Numbered from the stretch's first letter, positions 6,753 to 15,833 are shown. The stretch is DNA of 64,000 bases from Adlercreutzia sp910585575 (GCF_951801035.1 NZ_CATOKT010000003.1), one strand, 5' to 3'. The notes: generated by a model from the sequence alone, not told the origin. Program-made: numbers and translations.

Positions 6753-8672
6753 ATGGAACTCGCTTTCGATCTCCTTAACTACGCCCTGTTTCTCGTTTCC
6801 CCCTGCCTGATCATCTATGCGGCCACCTTTTATCTGGACATCCGGCGGAAAGAAGTCTTCTGGATTGCGACGCTGGCCTTGATTCTGCCGGCGGCCAGCT
6901 CTGCGTTTATCCTCATGACTCCCTTGCGTATCGTGGTGGGCACGATAGCCATGGGGGCGCCCATGATGCTGTTCGCTCGCGACAGCCTGCTGCGCCGCAG
7001 CATGGTGGTGGCGTGTCTGCTGGCTATTCTGCTCATTGCCGATGGCATTGCCATCGTTCTTTGGCGCCTGCTGAAAACTTCGCTGAGCTTTGCAGACGGG
7101 GGAGGGCTGGGCGATTGGGATCTGGCGCTTCTTGCCCAGGCGGTGCGTATTGCGGTCGTGCTTATCGCCCTGGTGCTTTTCGATTTCGCCTATCGTCGGA
7201 TGAGCCATCTTCACACCGATCGCGGCGTCCTCACCTTCGGAGGGTTCATCGTCGTTCAGCTGCTTCTGCTGACCCTGTGCATAGCGGTTGCCATGACGGA
7301 TAGGGAGGCGCCGCTGTGGTTTCTCGCGGGGGTGATGGGCGCCACCATCCTCTCTGCAGCGGTGGACGTCTTGCTTTTCGTGCGACTCTACCGCTTCAAC
7401 TGCGGGGAGCAGCAGCGGGAGCGCGCCGAGCTGCTGCAGCACGAACTCGATCACTATTTGCAGCAGTATCGCCTGGTGGAACGCGAAGTGCGTCTGGTAG
7501 GTCGGCTTCGTCACGACTTGCGCAACCAGTCCAGCGTGGCGATCCTGCTTGCCCAGCAAGGCGATACCGAGCGGGCTTGCCGCCATCTCGAGATGCTCGT
7601 CGACGAGATCATTGCCCGCAGTCTTGATGACGAAAGAACGGTGACCGATTGGGGGTGCCCGGTGCCAGCGGAGGCGCGCTCGACGGCGAGCACCGCCGAC
7701 GCCAGGCGCGAGAATGCGGAGGAGCGCGTGTCGGCGAGTTGCGCGAAGAAGCCGTCTGCAGTGGCAAAAACGCAGCGGGGGGGGGGCGTCATGGCCGTTA
7801 ACCTGAGGCCGCGTCGCCGCATTCAGCTGGCGGCGCTTGTCTTTCCGCTCAGTCAGCTGGTGGTCTTGGGGTTGCTGGGGGCCTATGCCGTGGCCAACCC
7901 CCACGGGCGCAGTCAAATCATCATTCTTGTCGTGGCCGTGCTGCTGTGCGTTGCAGTGGACGTCGTGCTCATTCGGGGTCTTGCCGAAGAAGCGCGCCAC
8001 CGGCTGACTGATGAGCGGGTGCGCATGCTGCAGGAACAGAAAGAGCTCCAAGAGCAGCAGTATCAGCGCTTGGTGGAAGAACTCGACGAGGCGCGCCGGG
8101 TAAGGCGCGACATCATTGAGGCGCTTTTGCAGAGCAGCGCCTCCCTGCGGCGCGCGGATGTGCCGAAGGCGCTTGAGCTCATGCATCGCGCCGTCGGGCT
8201 TTCCGGGAGCGCTCGGGAATCCTATTGCGAGAATCGGGTGGTCAATGCCCTGGTCATGATGAAGCTGCGCCGATGCGAGGAGTTGGGCATCCAAACTTCC
8301 TGCACCCTCGTCGTGCCTGAGAAGCTGCATATTCTCGACATCGACCTTTGCGCGGTTCTCTCTAATCTGCTGGATAACGCCATCAATGCGTGCGAGGCCG
8401 TGGCGCCCGGTGGGCGACGAATCGTGGTCAAGGGAGGGCTCGTGGCCGGCGTCATGATGATCGACGTGGTGAACAGCACCAATCCGGCGATGCCGTCGAA
8501 GGGCGCTCACGAGCCCGAAGGCCCCATGCTCGGCCAGCGCCACGGTTGGGGCCTGCAAATTCTCGAAACCCTGGCAGTGCGCTACAATGGCACTTTCGAT
8601 TGCGGGCGCGAAGGAGCCGAGCAGTTTCGCGCTACGCTTATGCTAATGAACGAGCCGAGGGAGCTGCTGTGA
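6753..8672 (+). CDS. GHKL-type sensor histidine kinase, two sensor halves joined across a G10 tract
   Basis: From ATG 6753 the frame gives 639 residues in two similar halves. Half one (1-346) has about seven membrane helices, then a dimerisation helix with a normal phosphoacceptor motif (LRHDLRNQ) but no ATPase domain. It ends in a low-complexity Ala/Ser/Glu linker. Half two starts at an internal ATG (7791) and has two membrane helices, a coiled coil, and a dimerisation helix whose His is replaced by Arg (RRVRRDIIEA). It has an intact HATPase (N box NLLDNAINAC, G box HGWGLQIL). The junction is ten G (7777-7786). One G more or fewer would stop half one at 7799-7801 or 7804-7806, just past ATG 7791, giving two overlapping genes. 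Partner of the LytTR regulator upstream. The 5' open frame extends further, but 6753 is the first sensible start. Confidence 0.8.
   Translation: MELAFDLLNYALFLVSPCLIIYAATFYLDIRRKEVFWIATLALILPAASSAFILMTPLRIVVGTIAMGAPMMLFARDSLLRRSMVVACLLAILLIADGIAIVLWRLLKTSLSFADGGGLGDWDLALLAQAVRIAVVLIALVLFDFAYRRMSHLHTDRGVLTFGGFIVVQLLLLTLCIAVAMTDREAPLWFLAGVMGATILSAAVDVLLFVRLYRFNCGEQQRERAELLQHELDHYLQQYRLVEREVRLVGRLRHDLRNQSSVAILLAQQGDTERACRHLEMLVDEIIARSLDDERTVTDWGCPVPAEARSTASTADARRENAEERVSASCAKKPSAVAKTQRGGGVMAVNLRPRRRIQLAALVFPLSQLVVLGLLGAYAVANPHGRSQIIILVVAVLLCVAVDVVLIRGLAEEARHRLTDERVRMLQEQKELQEQQYQRLVEELDEARRVRRDIIEALLQSSASLRRADVPKALELMHRAVGLSGSARESYCENRVVNALVMMKLRRCEELGIQTSCTLVVPEKLHILDIDLCAVLSNLLDNAINACEAVAPGGRRIVVKGGLVAGVMMIDVVNSTNPAMPSKGAHEPEGPMLGQRHGWGLQILETLAVRYNGTFDCGREGAEQFRATLMLMNEPRELL
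7777..7786 (+). repeat. G10 homopolymer inside the sensor kinase gene
   Basis: Ten consecutive G lie four bases before an in-frame ATG (7791). The tract could serve as a ribosome site for a separate downstream protein and is long enough for slipped-strand length change or an assembly error. Confidence 0.9.
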
Positions 8673-8938
8673 GCGCATCGGATGATCGCGTGGAAGTCGC
8701 CCATGTGTCGGGCTTTGCCGCGCTGCGTGCCGCCGCCGAAGGGCGTGTGGCCGCACGGCGCGACGAGAAGGGCTGGTGCGAGGCGGAAGCTGCCGGGGCC
8801 GACGGCGACCCCTTCGGAGCCACCGTATCCGAGGAGGCTCCCGTGCCGCAGAAAACCTGCGCGGTGTGCGCCGCTGCCAATGATGCCGATCGCGATACCT
8901 GCTGGAATTGCGGCGCGTCGCTGCGCCGTCGTCGCTAA
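8669..8938 (+). CDS. Small zinc-ribbon protein
   Basis: A GTG start overlaps the kinase stop (GTGA) and follows GAGGGAG, so this is the third gene of the LytTR operon. The product is 89 residues. The first 60 are Ala/Glu-rich with no recognisable fold. The last 30 contain two CxxC pairs (TCAVCAAAN, then TCWNCGASL) typical of a small zinc ribbon, and the protein ends in a run of Arg. Such ribbons occur in small adaptor or nucleic-acid-binding proteins. The function here is unknown. Confidence 0.65.
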   Translation: MSASDDRVEVAHVSGFAALRAAAEGRVAARRDEKGWCEAEAAGADGDPFGATVSEEAPVPQKTCAVCAAANDADRDTCWNCGASLRRRR

Positions 8939-9030
8939 AGCGCTCCCGCCGCGAGTTGTTGCTGTTCGCGGGGCCGGGCGCCCTGTGCCCCGTTGGCAGC
9001 GCGGGGGGCGACGCGTGGGAAAGCCCCCTC

Positions 9031-9058
9031 TTCACGGGGTGGAATTCACCGTTATAAT
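9031..9058 (+). promoter_or_regulatory. leuS promoter
   Basis: TTCACG (9031-9036) and consensus TATAAT (9053-9058) are spaced by 16 bases, about 42 bases upstream of the leuS ATG. The leader is too short for a T-box. Confidence 0.6.
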
Positions 9059-9100
9059 GGGGCATTATCCATTAGCAACCCGCTGTTTCAAGGGAGTGCC

Positions 9101-11674
9101 ATGAAAGCCTACAACCCCCACGAGATCGAACCGCGTCTGCAGCTGGCCTGGGATGAGGCCGGCCTGTACACGGTGCCCGAGAATTCTGATAAGCCGAAGA
9201 AGTACGTGCTGGAGATGTTCCCCTATCCTTCAGGCGACATGCACATGGGCCATGCCAGCAACTACACCTACGGCGACGTGGTGGCGCGCTATTCCACCAT
9301 GCGCGGTTTCGACGTGCTGCACCCCATGGGCTGGGACGCCTTCGGCCTGCCGGCGGAGAATGCCGCCATCAAGCACCACAGCCATCCGGCCATCTGGACG
9401 TACCAGAACATCGAGACCCAGAAGAACAGCTTCTCGCGCATGGGCTTTTCCTACGACTGGGACCGCAAGGTGGTGGCCTGCGACCCCGAGTACTACCGCT
9501 GGGGCCAGTGGATTTTCCTGAAGTTCTGGGAGCGCGGTTTGGTAGAGCGCCGCAACAGCCCCGTGAACTGGTGCCCCAGCTGCGGCACCGTGCTGGCTAA
9601 CGAGCAGGTCATCGAGGGCCGCTGCTGGCGCTGCGATTCGGAAGTTGAGAAGCGCGACCTCACCCAGTGGTACTACAAGATCACGGACTACGCCCAGGAG
9701 CTGCTAGACGACTTGGACCAGCTAGAGGGCTGGCCCGAGCGCGTGAAGCAGCAGCAGGCCAACTGGATCGGCCGCTCCGAGGGCGCCAACGTGGACTTCA
9801 TCCTGTGCGATGCGGAAGGAAACGCGCCGGCCGACCCCACGGAAGACGACATCATCACCGTGTTCACCACCCGCGCCGACACGCTCTTCGGCTGCAGCTT
9901 CTTCTTGCTGGCGCCCGAAAGCAAGCTGGTGCCGCAATTGGTGGCCGGCACGGAATACGAGGCTCCGGTTATGGAGCTGGTGGAGGCCGCCAAGAAGGTA
10001 ACCGCCGTCGAGCGTGCCCAGGGCGACCGCGAGAAGCACGGCGCCTTCACGGGCCGGTACGTGGTGAACCCCATCAACGGCGAGAAAGTGCCCGTGTGGG
10101 TGGGCGACTACATTGTGGCTGACTACGGCACCGGCGCTGTCATGGCCGTGCCCTGCGGCGACCAGCGCGACTTCGAGTTCGCCCGCAAGTACGATTTGCC
10201 CATCATCCCCATCATTCTGGGTGAGGACGACCCGTTGTATCCGCAGCTCAAGGACGAGCGGAACCGTGTGGTTACCTCCGTCGATTGGGAAGAGGCCTAC
10301 AACGCCGAGGGCACCCTCGTGCAGTCGGGCCGCTTCACCGGTATGACCGGCGGCAAGCATTCCGAGGGCGAAGAGGCCGTGGTAACGGCTCTGCAGGAAA
10401 TGGGCCGCGGTAAGCGCACGGTGGAGTTCCGTCTGCGCGATTGGCTCATCAGCCGCCAGCGCTACTGGGGCAACCCCATTCCCGCTATCCACTGCGAGCA
10501 CTGCGGTGTGGTGCCGGTGCCCGAAGAGGACCTGCCCGTCCGTCTGCCCGAGGACATCGACCTGGCCGCCGGCGAGACCCTGGCCACCCATGCGGGCTTC
10601 GTGAATACCACCTGCCCGAAGTGCGGCGTCCCGGCCAAGCGCGAGACCGACACCATGGACACCTTCACGTGCTCCAGCTGGTACTACATGCGCTATACCG
10701 ACCCGCACAACGTGCACGGCCCCTTCGACCCGGCCAAGGCCAACGCCTGGATGCCCGTCGACCAGTACATCGGCGGCATCGAGCACGCCATTCTGCATCT
10801 GCTGTATAGCCGCTTCTTCACGAAGGTGCTGCGCGATTGCGGCCTGCTCGACTTCGACGAGCCCTTCACCAACCTGCTGTGCCAGGGCATGGTGCTCGAC
10901 GCCCACGGCGACGTCATGAGCAAGTCCAAGGGCAACGTGGTCTCTCCCGAGGAGATGATCGCCGAGTACGGTGCCGACGCCGTGCGCGCCTACATCCTGT
11001 TCCTGGGTCCTCCCGAGAAGGAGAAGCTGTGGAACGAGGACGGCCTGCCGGGTATGTACAAGTTCCTGAACCGTCTGTGGCGTCAGGTGCACGACCTTAT
11101 GGGCAAGGCCGATGAGGACACCCTGTTCGCTGGGTCGGTGGACGAGAAGGCTGCCCAGGCTGCCGCGGAGAAGCTTGCCCGCGAGCGCCATCGCGTGGTG
11201 GGGAAGGTGTCGGCCGACATCGAGCGCAACAACTTCAACACCGCCATCGCCGCCATCATGGAGCTGTCCAACGCGGCCGGCGAGTTCCTGCGCGCCACGG
11301 ACGCGGAGGCCCGCGCTGCCAACGCCGACTATGCCGCCCTGTCCCAGGAAGTGGCCGAAGTGCTGGTGAAGCTCATGGCGCCCATCACGCCGCATCTGTC
11401 CGACGAGCTGTGGCGCACGGCGCTCGGCCGCGAGGGCTTCGTCTACAGCGAGCCCTGGCCTGAGTTCGACCCCGAGAAGGCCAAGGCCGACGAGGTGGAG
11501 CTGGCCGTGCAGATTTGCGGCAAGGTGAAGACCCGCATCATGGTGGCCGCCGACGCTCCCGAGCCGGACATCCTGGAAGCCGCTCGCGCTGCCGTGAGCG
11601 ATGCCCTTGCCGGCAAAGAGGTGAAGAAGGAAGTCTACGTTCCCGGCCGCCTGGTGAACATCGTAGCGGTGTAA
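9101..11674 (+). CDS. leuS: Leucyl-tRNA synthetase
   Basis: Class I aminoacyl-tRNA synthetase that charges tRNA-Leu. The frame is open further upstream, but ATG 9101 (MKAYNPHEIEPRLQ) has an AGGGAG site and gives the usual bacterial LeuRS length, 857 residues. The HIGH motif is HMGH (residues 48-51) and the KMSKS motif is VMSKS (605-609). A Zn-type Cys cluster (CPSCGTV, CWRCDSE) and an editing domain with TTRADTLFG are present. The C-terminal domain follows the anticodon-binding helices. It has its own promoter and ends at a strong terminator. Confidence 0.97.
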   Translation: MKAYNPHEIEPRLQLAWDEAGLYTVPENSDKPKKYVLEMFPYPSGDMHMGHASNYTYGDVVARYSTMRGFDVLHPMGWDAFGLPAENAAIKHHSHPAIWTYQNIETQKNSFSRMGFSYDWDRKVVACDPEYYRWGQWIFLKFWERGLVERRNSPVNWCPSCGTVLANEQVIEGRCWRCDSEVEKRDLTQWYYKITDYAQELLDDLDQLEGWPERVKQQQANWIGRSEGANVDFILCDAEGNAPADPTEDDIITVFTTRADTLFGCSFFLLAPESKLVPQLVAGTEYEAPVMELVEAAKKVTAVERAQGDREKHGAFTGRYVVNPINGEKVPVWVGDYIVADYGTGAVMAVPCGDQRDFEFARKYDLPIIPIILGEDDPLYPQLKDERNRVVTSVDWEEAYNAEGTLVQSGRFTGMTGGKHSEGEEAVVTALQEMGRGKRTVEFRLRDWLISRQRYWGNPIPAIHCEHCGVVPVPEEDLPVRLPEDIDLAAGETLATHAGFVNTTCPKCGVPAKRETDTMDTFTCSSWYYMRYTDPHNVHGPFDPAKANAWMPVDQYIGGIEHAILHLLYSRFFTKVLRDCGLLDFDEPFTNLLCQGMVLDAHGDVMSKSKGNVVSPEEMIAEYGADAVRAYILFLGPPEKEKLWNEDGLPGMYKFLNRLWRQVHDLMGKADEDTLFAGSVDEKAAQAAAEKLARERHRVVGKVSADIERNNFNTAIAAIMELSNAAGEFLRATDAEARAANADYAALSQEVAEVLVKLMAPITPHLSDELWRTALGREGFVYSEPWPEFDPEKAKADEVELAVQICGKVKTRIMVAADAPEPDILEAARAAVSDALAGKEVKKEVYVPGRLVNIVAV

Positions 11675-11704
11675 GCCGCGCGCTTGCGGCCGCTAGGCAC
11701 CTAG

Positions 11705-11750
11705 AGCGAGGGCCCCGTGCATCGCGTGCGCGGGGCCCTCGCTGTGTTTC
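11705..11750 (+). terminator. Terminator after leuS; copy of the element at 15834
   Basis: AGCGAGGGCCCCG (11705-11717) pairs with CGGGGCCCTCGCT (11731-11743) and is followed by GTGTTTC. Sequence and flanks are nearly identical to the terminator at 15834-15881. Confidence 0.8.
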
Positions 11751-11815
11751 TCGGCCGGGGTGGGGCGATGCGCGCACGGCTTGCATCTTTCGGCGTCCAT
11801 CGAGAGGGTGGGGGC

Positions 11816-12145
11816 TGCAAGGTTCCCAAATCGAGCCCTTTGGTTCCCTGCGCTCTGCAAGCAAAAGTTCCTGACCAGGTATTTTGCAAAAGCGGGGAAC
11901 CAAACAGGCCGCTTTCGGCAGCCCCGAGGGAACCAAAGCGGCCGTTCTTGGAACCTAGCCGAGCGAAAGAGCATTCCGTATCGCTGGAGAGAGCCCGCTC
12001 TTCGCATTTTTGTCCTGGAAAGCACGGTTTAACATGCAGTCACTGCGATTTCCCATGCTAAACCGTGCTTTTCGGGACATCTTGATGGAAAGCGCGGAAA
12101 GTTTGACCACGAATCCTGCTAAACCGCGTTTTTCGGGACAAAAAT
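11816..12145. repeat. Intergenic hairpin-rich region with repeated GGTTCCC and AAACCGYG arms
   Basis: About 500 bases between leuS and the LuxR-type gene hold no credible gene. The left part has five GGTTCC/GGAACC copies (11821, 11842, 11896, 11929 and 11950 approximately), two within a partial tandem (GGGAACCAAA followed by GGCCGC or GCGGCC). The right part has a long inverted repeat: arms 12008-12036 and 12054-12079 (core AAAGCACGGTTTA / TAAACCGTGCTTT). A second, degenerate right arm follows at 12116-12144 (CTAAACCGCGTTTTTCGGGACA). TTTTTGTCC at the left end also pairs with GGACAAAAA at the right end. This could be a non-autonomous repeat or a structured RNA. Confidence 0.6.
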
Positions 12146-12172
12146 CAAAGTAAGAGCTTCCAACCGCCCGCT

Positions 12173-13657
12173 TTACTGCTCGACGGTTTCCAGCAGGTCG
12201 ATGACTTCCTGGCGGGAATGCACGCCCGTTTTCTGGAAGATATTGCGCATGTGCGTGCGCACGGTGTTTTTTGAGATGACCAGCTCTTCGGCAATGTAGG
12301 GAACGTCGCGTCCGCGGGCAAGCAATCGCAGCACATCCGTTTCTCGCGCCGAAAGACCGTACTGCGCTACCAGCGCATCGCACTGCTGGCTCAGGCGGAT
12401 GTCGAGCGCTTCTGCCGGGGAGATAGCGCTTTCGGCAATGGCAGTCTTACTGGTGGTTGCCGTTGCCGTGCTGCTTTCCGCTGCGCCGCGTCCTCCGCGT
12501 CGGGTGTTCATGGCCAGTGACATGGCGTAGATGGCAATGAGCGCCACCACGGAAAGGCTGGCAAAGCCCGTGGTGCCCGTCGTGTTCAGCATGAATCCGA
12601 GTAGCGAGCCCACCTCCTGGGCGGCGTATACCGTGCCGGCGAACATGCCGTACACCAAAACTGGCTGCAGGCACTGGTTGCGCGCCACGCGGGCGCACGA
12701 CACCACCATCAGTGAGGACACTATCGAAAACACCACGAAGGCCACTAAAACCAGCAGGTGGCGAAACTGGCCGTCAAACAAAGGAAGCAGCAAGAAAATG
12801 GTGGCCGTAAGCGGAAATACCACCTGGTACAGGCGCGAGAGCTTGATGCGCTCATAAATGGTCTTCCAGGTTGCCAGAAGCACAATGGCGGCAGCGAGAA
12901 GTCCCACCATGCTGCCATCGGCGTAATCTTGCACGAGACCCGTATTGTCGATGGCATCGACGCGGATAATACCCACGGCAAACGAGGTGAACGCAATGCA
13001 CAGCAGCGATGGCCACGACTCTGCAGCCGCTTGGCGGCAGCGGTCGATTTGCTGGCTTGGGATAGTGTCGAAGGCGGGGTGAACGCAGGGAACGGTGCGC
13101 TGGGCCGCCGCCATGGCCGCCGCGGTGGCGGGAATGAGCGCAGCAAAGCCGAAAATCATCATAGCAGTGCGCGGAAGCAGCTCCATGGCAATGTAGACTG
13201 CGCAAGAAATACCCGCGGCTGCGAATACGGCCAAGCCCGCCTCGTAGACTTTCAGCGAAGCGATGATGTCTTGCAGGCAGCAAAAGCCCAGACCCGATCC
13301 ACAGCCCAGCAGAAGAGCGCAGGCTCCGTAAGCTATGCTGGCGTCAAGGCCGAACAGGCGCTGCGCCACAATGAAGAGTGCCCCTGCCTCGAACAGGGCC
13401 AGAGCGGTAAGAGGGGAGCGCCAGGGTCCCTGTTTCGGCCGGCTGTAGGCTATCAGGGCAGAACCGAAAAGCGCAACGGGGAAGGCCGCGTTCCGCATGA
13501 AGTATTCGGCGGTGCGCAGCTGGAATGCGTCGGCCCCCGCATCGATGAGCACGGCATAGCCGCCCCACAGCACAATGCTGGTGCACGCCAGGAATAGACC
13601 GTAAGCCACGGCCACAATTGACAGTTGCTTCATGTTGTATTGCTCGCGCAGACGCAC
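12173..13657 (-). CDS. LuxR-type regulator with N-terminal MFS-like membrane domain
   Basis: A 494-residue protein. Residues about 9-385 contain some twelve hydrophobic helices resembling a major-facilitator fold, then a Ser/Thr/Ala linker. Residues about 430-494 are a LuxR/GerE helix-turn-helix (YGLSARETDVLRLLARG, then VISKNTVRTHMRNIFQK). This membrane-sensor plus LuxR design is abundant in Eggerthellaceae, usually beside a flavoprotein reductase gene. The GTG at 13657 follows GGGAGGG at spacing 5. A later ATG eight codons in is the alternative. It is divergent from the flavoprotein gene at 14031, which it probably controls in response to a transported or sensed small molecule. That ligand is unknown. 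Confidence 0.85.
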   Translation of the reverse strand: MRLREQYNMKQLSIVAVAYGLFLACTSIVLWGGYAVLIDAGADAFQLRTAEYFMRNAAFPVALFGSALIAYSRPKQGPWRSPLTALALFEAGALFIVAQRLFGLDASIAYGACALLLGCGSGLGFCCLQDIIASLKVYEAGLAVFAAAGISCAVYIAMELLPRTAMMIFGFAALIPATAAAMAAAQRTVPCVHPAFDTIPSQQIDRCRQAAAESWPSLLCIAFTSFAVGIIRVDAIDNTGLVQDYADGSMVGLLAAAIVLLATWKTIYERIKLSRLYQVVFPLTATIFLLLPLFDGQFRHLLVLVAFVVFSIVSSLMVVSCARVARNQCLQPVLVYGMFAGTVYAAQEVGSLLGFMLNTTGTTGFASLSVVALIAIYAMSLAMNTRRGGRGAAESSTATATTSKTAIAESAISPAEALDIRLSQQCDALVAQYGLSARETDVLRLLARGRDVPYIAEELVISKNTVRTHMRNIFQKTGVHSRQEVIDLLETVEQ

Positions 13658-14030
13658 CGATTCCCTCCCTTATCGTCGATCGTCCGCTTTCGACAAGAAG
13701 AATCAAGGCCTCTTCTCGTTCTGGCCTCTTTGCAGGAGGCGCTGCTTATTATAGCCAGTTTAAGAGGTGGCCTTTTTCTTAATGGACCCACAAATTATGG
13801 GTTTGATCGGCCTATTCGTCTTCTGGATGAGAAACCATCCAGTTTGGATGAGGTTCTTTGAGTGTCGATTCCCCTAGGATAAATGGCGTCGCTTGGGTTC
13901 TGCGGATGGCAGGGAGAGCGAGGCGGGCGCCTCGCGAGGCCCCGTGGAAATGAAGCCCTTTGAGGGGGCCCGGCGACAAAAGGGTTCTGGCGTGAAGACG
14001 CCAGGGAGGTAATCGAAGGAAGGGAAAACT
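13658..14030. promoter_or_regulatory. Divergent control region between LuxR-type gene and flavoprotein gene
   Basis: This 373-base region contains no gene. It has ACCCA-N7-TGGGT (13786-13802), a perfect CTGGATG-N6-CATCCAG (13823-13842), and another GGATG at 13846-13850. These are candidate operators for the LuxR-type protein. The flavoprotein ATG is preceded by GGAAGGG. Confidence 0.45.
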
Positions 14031-15776
14031 ATGGAAACGAATTTGGATCGTCGAGGATTTCTCAAAGGTGCCGCGTTGGGCACGGCCGGCTTGGTGGCTG
14101 CCGGTGCCTTGGCAGGATGCTCTCAGCCCGCAGCGGCGCCGGCGGAAAAGGACAACGCTGCGCTGGCCGACACTTCGACGCCCAGCGCGGGCTACAACAG
14201 CGCCGATCAGCAGTGGGCCTTCGAGGTAGCGCCCGAGGCCATTGCCGATGACCAGATTACGGGAACCGAGGAGGCCGACGTCGTTGTGGTGGGCGGCGGC
14301 ATGGCCGGCATGGTATCGGCAGCTTCCTGTGCCGAGAACGGACTGAAAGTCATCCTCATTAGCGCTTCGACGGGCCCGGTGTCGCGCGGCGGCTCCAACA
14401 ACGGTGTGTACTCGAAGGTCATGAAGGACATGGGCATCGAGCGCATGGATCCCACGTGGTTCTATCGCATGCAGTATGCAGCCAACGGTGGCAACTTCAA
14501 GCCCGCGCTGTGGTACAAGTTCTACAACCACTCCGAAGAAGCCATCAATTGGATCATCGACATTGCGGCGAATGCCGGCATCAAGACCACCATCGAGTCG
14601 GGCCCGATGTACAAAGAGGGCGATCCCATGTACACCCCGACCGCGGCCCATGCCTTCTACGTAGACGATGAAGAGCTGCATGGCGCCATCGGCAACGGCG
14701 AGGGCTACATTGCCGCCGAGCTGGGCCGCTACCTCACCGAGGATCTTGGGGTGGACGTGCGCTGGGGCGTGAAGGCTGAGCAGCTGGTGCGCGGTGGGGT
14801 GCCCAACGGCACGGAAGGCCGCGTCGATGCCGTGCTGGCCACCGATGGGGCCAACGGTTACACCAAGTACGTGGGCACGAAGGCGGTCATCATGGCCACG
14901 GGCGACTTCTCCCATGACAAGGATATGATGGAGAAGTACTGCCCGCAGGCCGTGGAGCTGTGCGATTTCACGACTGAGGTCAACTACGACCAGGGTATTT
15001 GGATGGGCGGCCTCATGCCCGGCGACGGCCACAAGATGGAGCTGTGGGTCGGTGGCGCTTGGCAGAAGGAGCCCAACAACATCATGCTGGGTCGCCCCAA
15101 TCTTCCCGGCGACCAGCCCTACACGAGCCACACCGGTCTGATGGTGGACAACCAGGGCCAGCGCTTCATGAACGAGGATGTGCTCGGCGGTTTCGCCTGC
15201 GCCACCATCATGCACCTGCCTGAGAAGACCGGCTACTGCATTTGGGGCCAGAACCGTGCCGAGGCGGGCGGTCCCTGGGGCGCCATCAACTACGCCCATG
15301 GCGAGTACTTCACCACCCAGGAAGTTATCGATCGCTGGGATAACGACACCGATGGCTTCAACATCGTGAAGGCCGATACGCGCGAAGAAGTTATCGCGCA
15401 GCTGGGTCTGCCGGCCGAGACCATCGAGACCATCGAGCGCTACAACGAGATGTGCGCCAAGGGCGAGGACACCGACTTCTACAAGACGGCCGACAAGCTC
15501 ATTCCCATCGGTGAGGGTGACGGTCCCTTCTATGGCGCCGCCTTCACGCCGGGCTTCCTTACGTCGCTGGGCGGTCTGCGCAACGACGAGCATCTGCGCG
15601 TGCTTGACGCTAACGACCAGCCCATCGAGGGTCTGTACAACGCCGGCTGCATGATCGGCAACTTCTACAGCGCCACCTACACCTTCGCCATGGAGGGTAT
15701 GAACTACGGCGCCTGCTGCATCACGTTGCCCTACGTGTTGGGCCAGGAGCTGGCTTCCGGCGAACTGGACGCCTAG
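14031..15776 (+). CDS. Tat-exported FAD-dependent fumarate-reductase-like flavoprotein (lipoprotein)
   Basis: A 581-residue flavoprotein with a twin-arginine signal (DRRGFLKG, residues 6-13) and a lipobox-like LAGC (Cys30), so it is probably anchored outside the membrane. The FAD-binding Rossmann motif VVVVGGGMAG lies at residues 84-93. FAD_binding_2 features follow: ATGDFSHD, GDGHKM, NQGQRFMNED and GLYNAG. The family reduces fumarate, urocanate and other unsaturated or hydroxylated acids with electrons from a cytochrome. The catalytic Arg after the RFxNE motif and the substrate-binding Arg near the C-terminus of known fumarate reductases are not apparent, so the substrate probably differs. 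There is no haem domain and no cytochrome gene next door. The divergent LuxR-type gene is the likely regulator. Confidence 0.85.
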   Translation: METNLDRRGFLKGAALGTAGLVAAGALAGCSQPAAAPAEKDNAALADTSTPSAGYNSADQQWAFEVAPEAIADDQITGTEEADVVVVGGGMAGMVSAASCAENGLKVILISASTGPVSRGGSNNGVYSKVMKDMGIERMDPTWFYRMQYAANGGNFKPALWYKFYNHSEEAINWIIDIAANAGIKTTIESGPMYKEGDPMYTPTAAHAFYVDDEELHGAIGNGEGYIAAELGRYLTEDLGVDVRWGVKAEQLVRGGVPNGTEGRVDAVLATDGANGYTKYVGTKAVIMATGDFSHDKDMMEKYCPQAVELCDFTTEVNYDQGIWMGGLMPGDGHKMELWVGGAWQKEPNNIMLGRPNLPGDQPYTSHTGLMVDNQGQRFMNEDVLGGFACATIMHLPEKTGYCIWGQNRAEAGGPWGAINYAHGEYFTTQEVIDRWDNDTDGFNIVKADTREEVIAQLGLPAETIETIERYNEMCAKGEDTDFYKTADKLIPIGEGDGPFYGAAFTPGFLTSLGGLRNDEHLRVLDANDQPIEGLYNAGCMIGNFYSATYTFAMEGMNYGACCITLPYVLGQELASGELDA

Positions 15777-15833
15777 GCTCGTTTTCGCCAACTCGCATGC
15801 CGGCGGCCACCCTCCCAGCCGCCGTGCGCTTAG

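Noticed and set aside
9059..9100. T-box leader of leuS
   Set aside because: Only about 40 bases lie between the -10 and the start codon, too short for a T-box, and no conserved T-box sequence is present.
9722..11395. 557-codon frame opposite leuS
   Set aside because: A shadow of leuS third-position GC bias with no recognisable domains.
11717..12061. 114-codon frames in the leuS/LuxR gap
   Set aside because: Several overlapping frames on both strands, none with a ribosome site or conserved pattern. The DNA is explained by palindromes.
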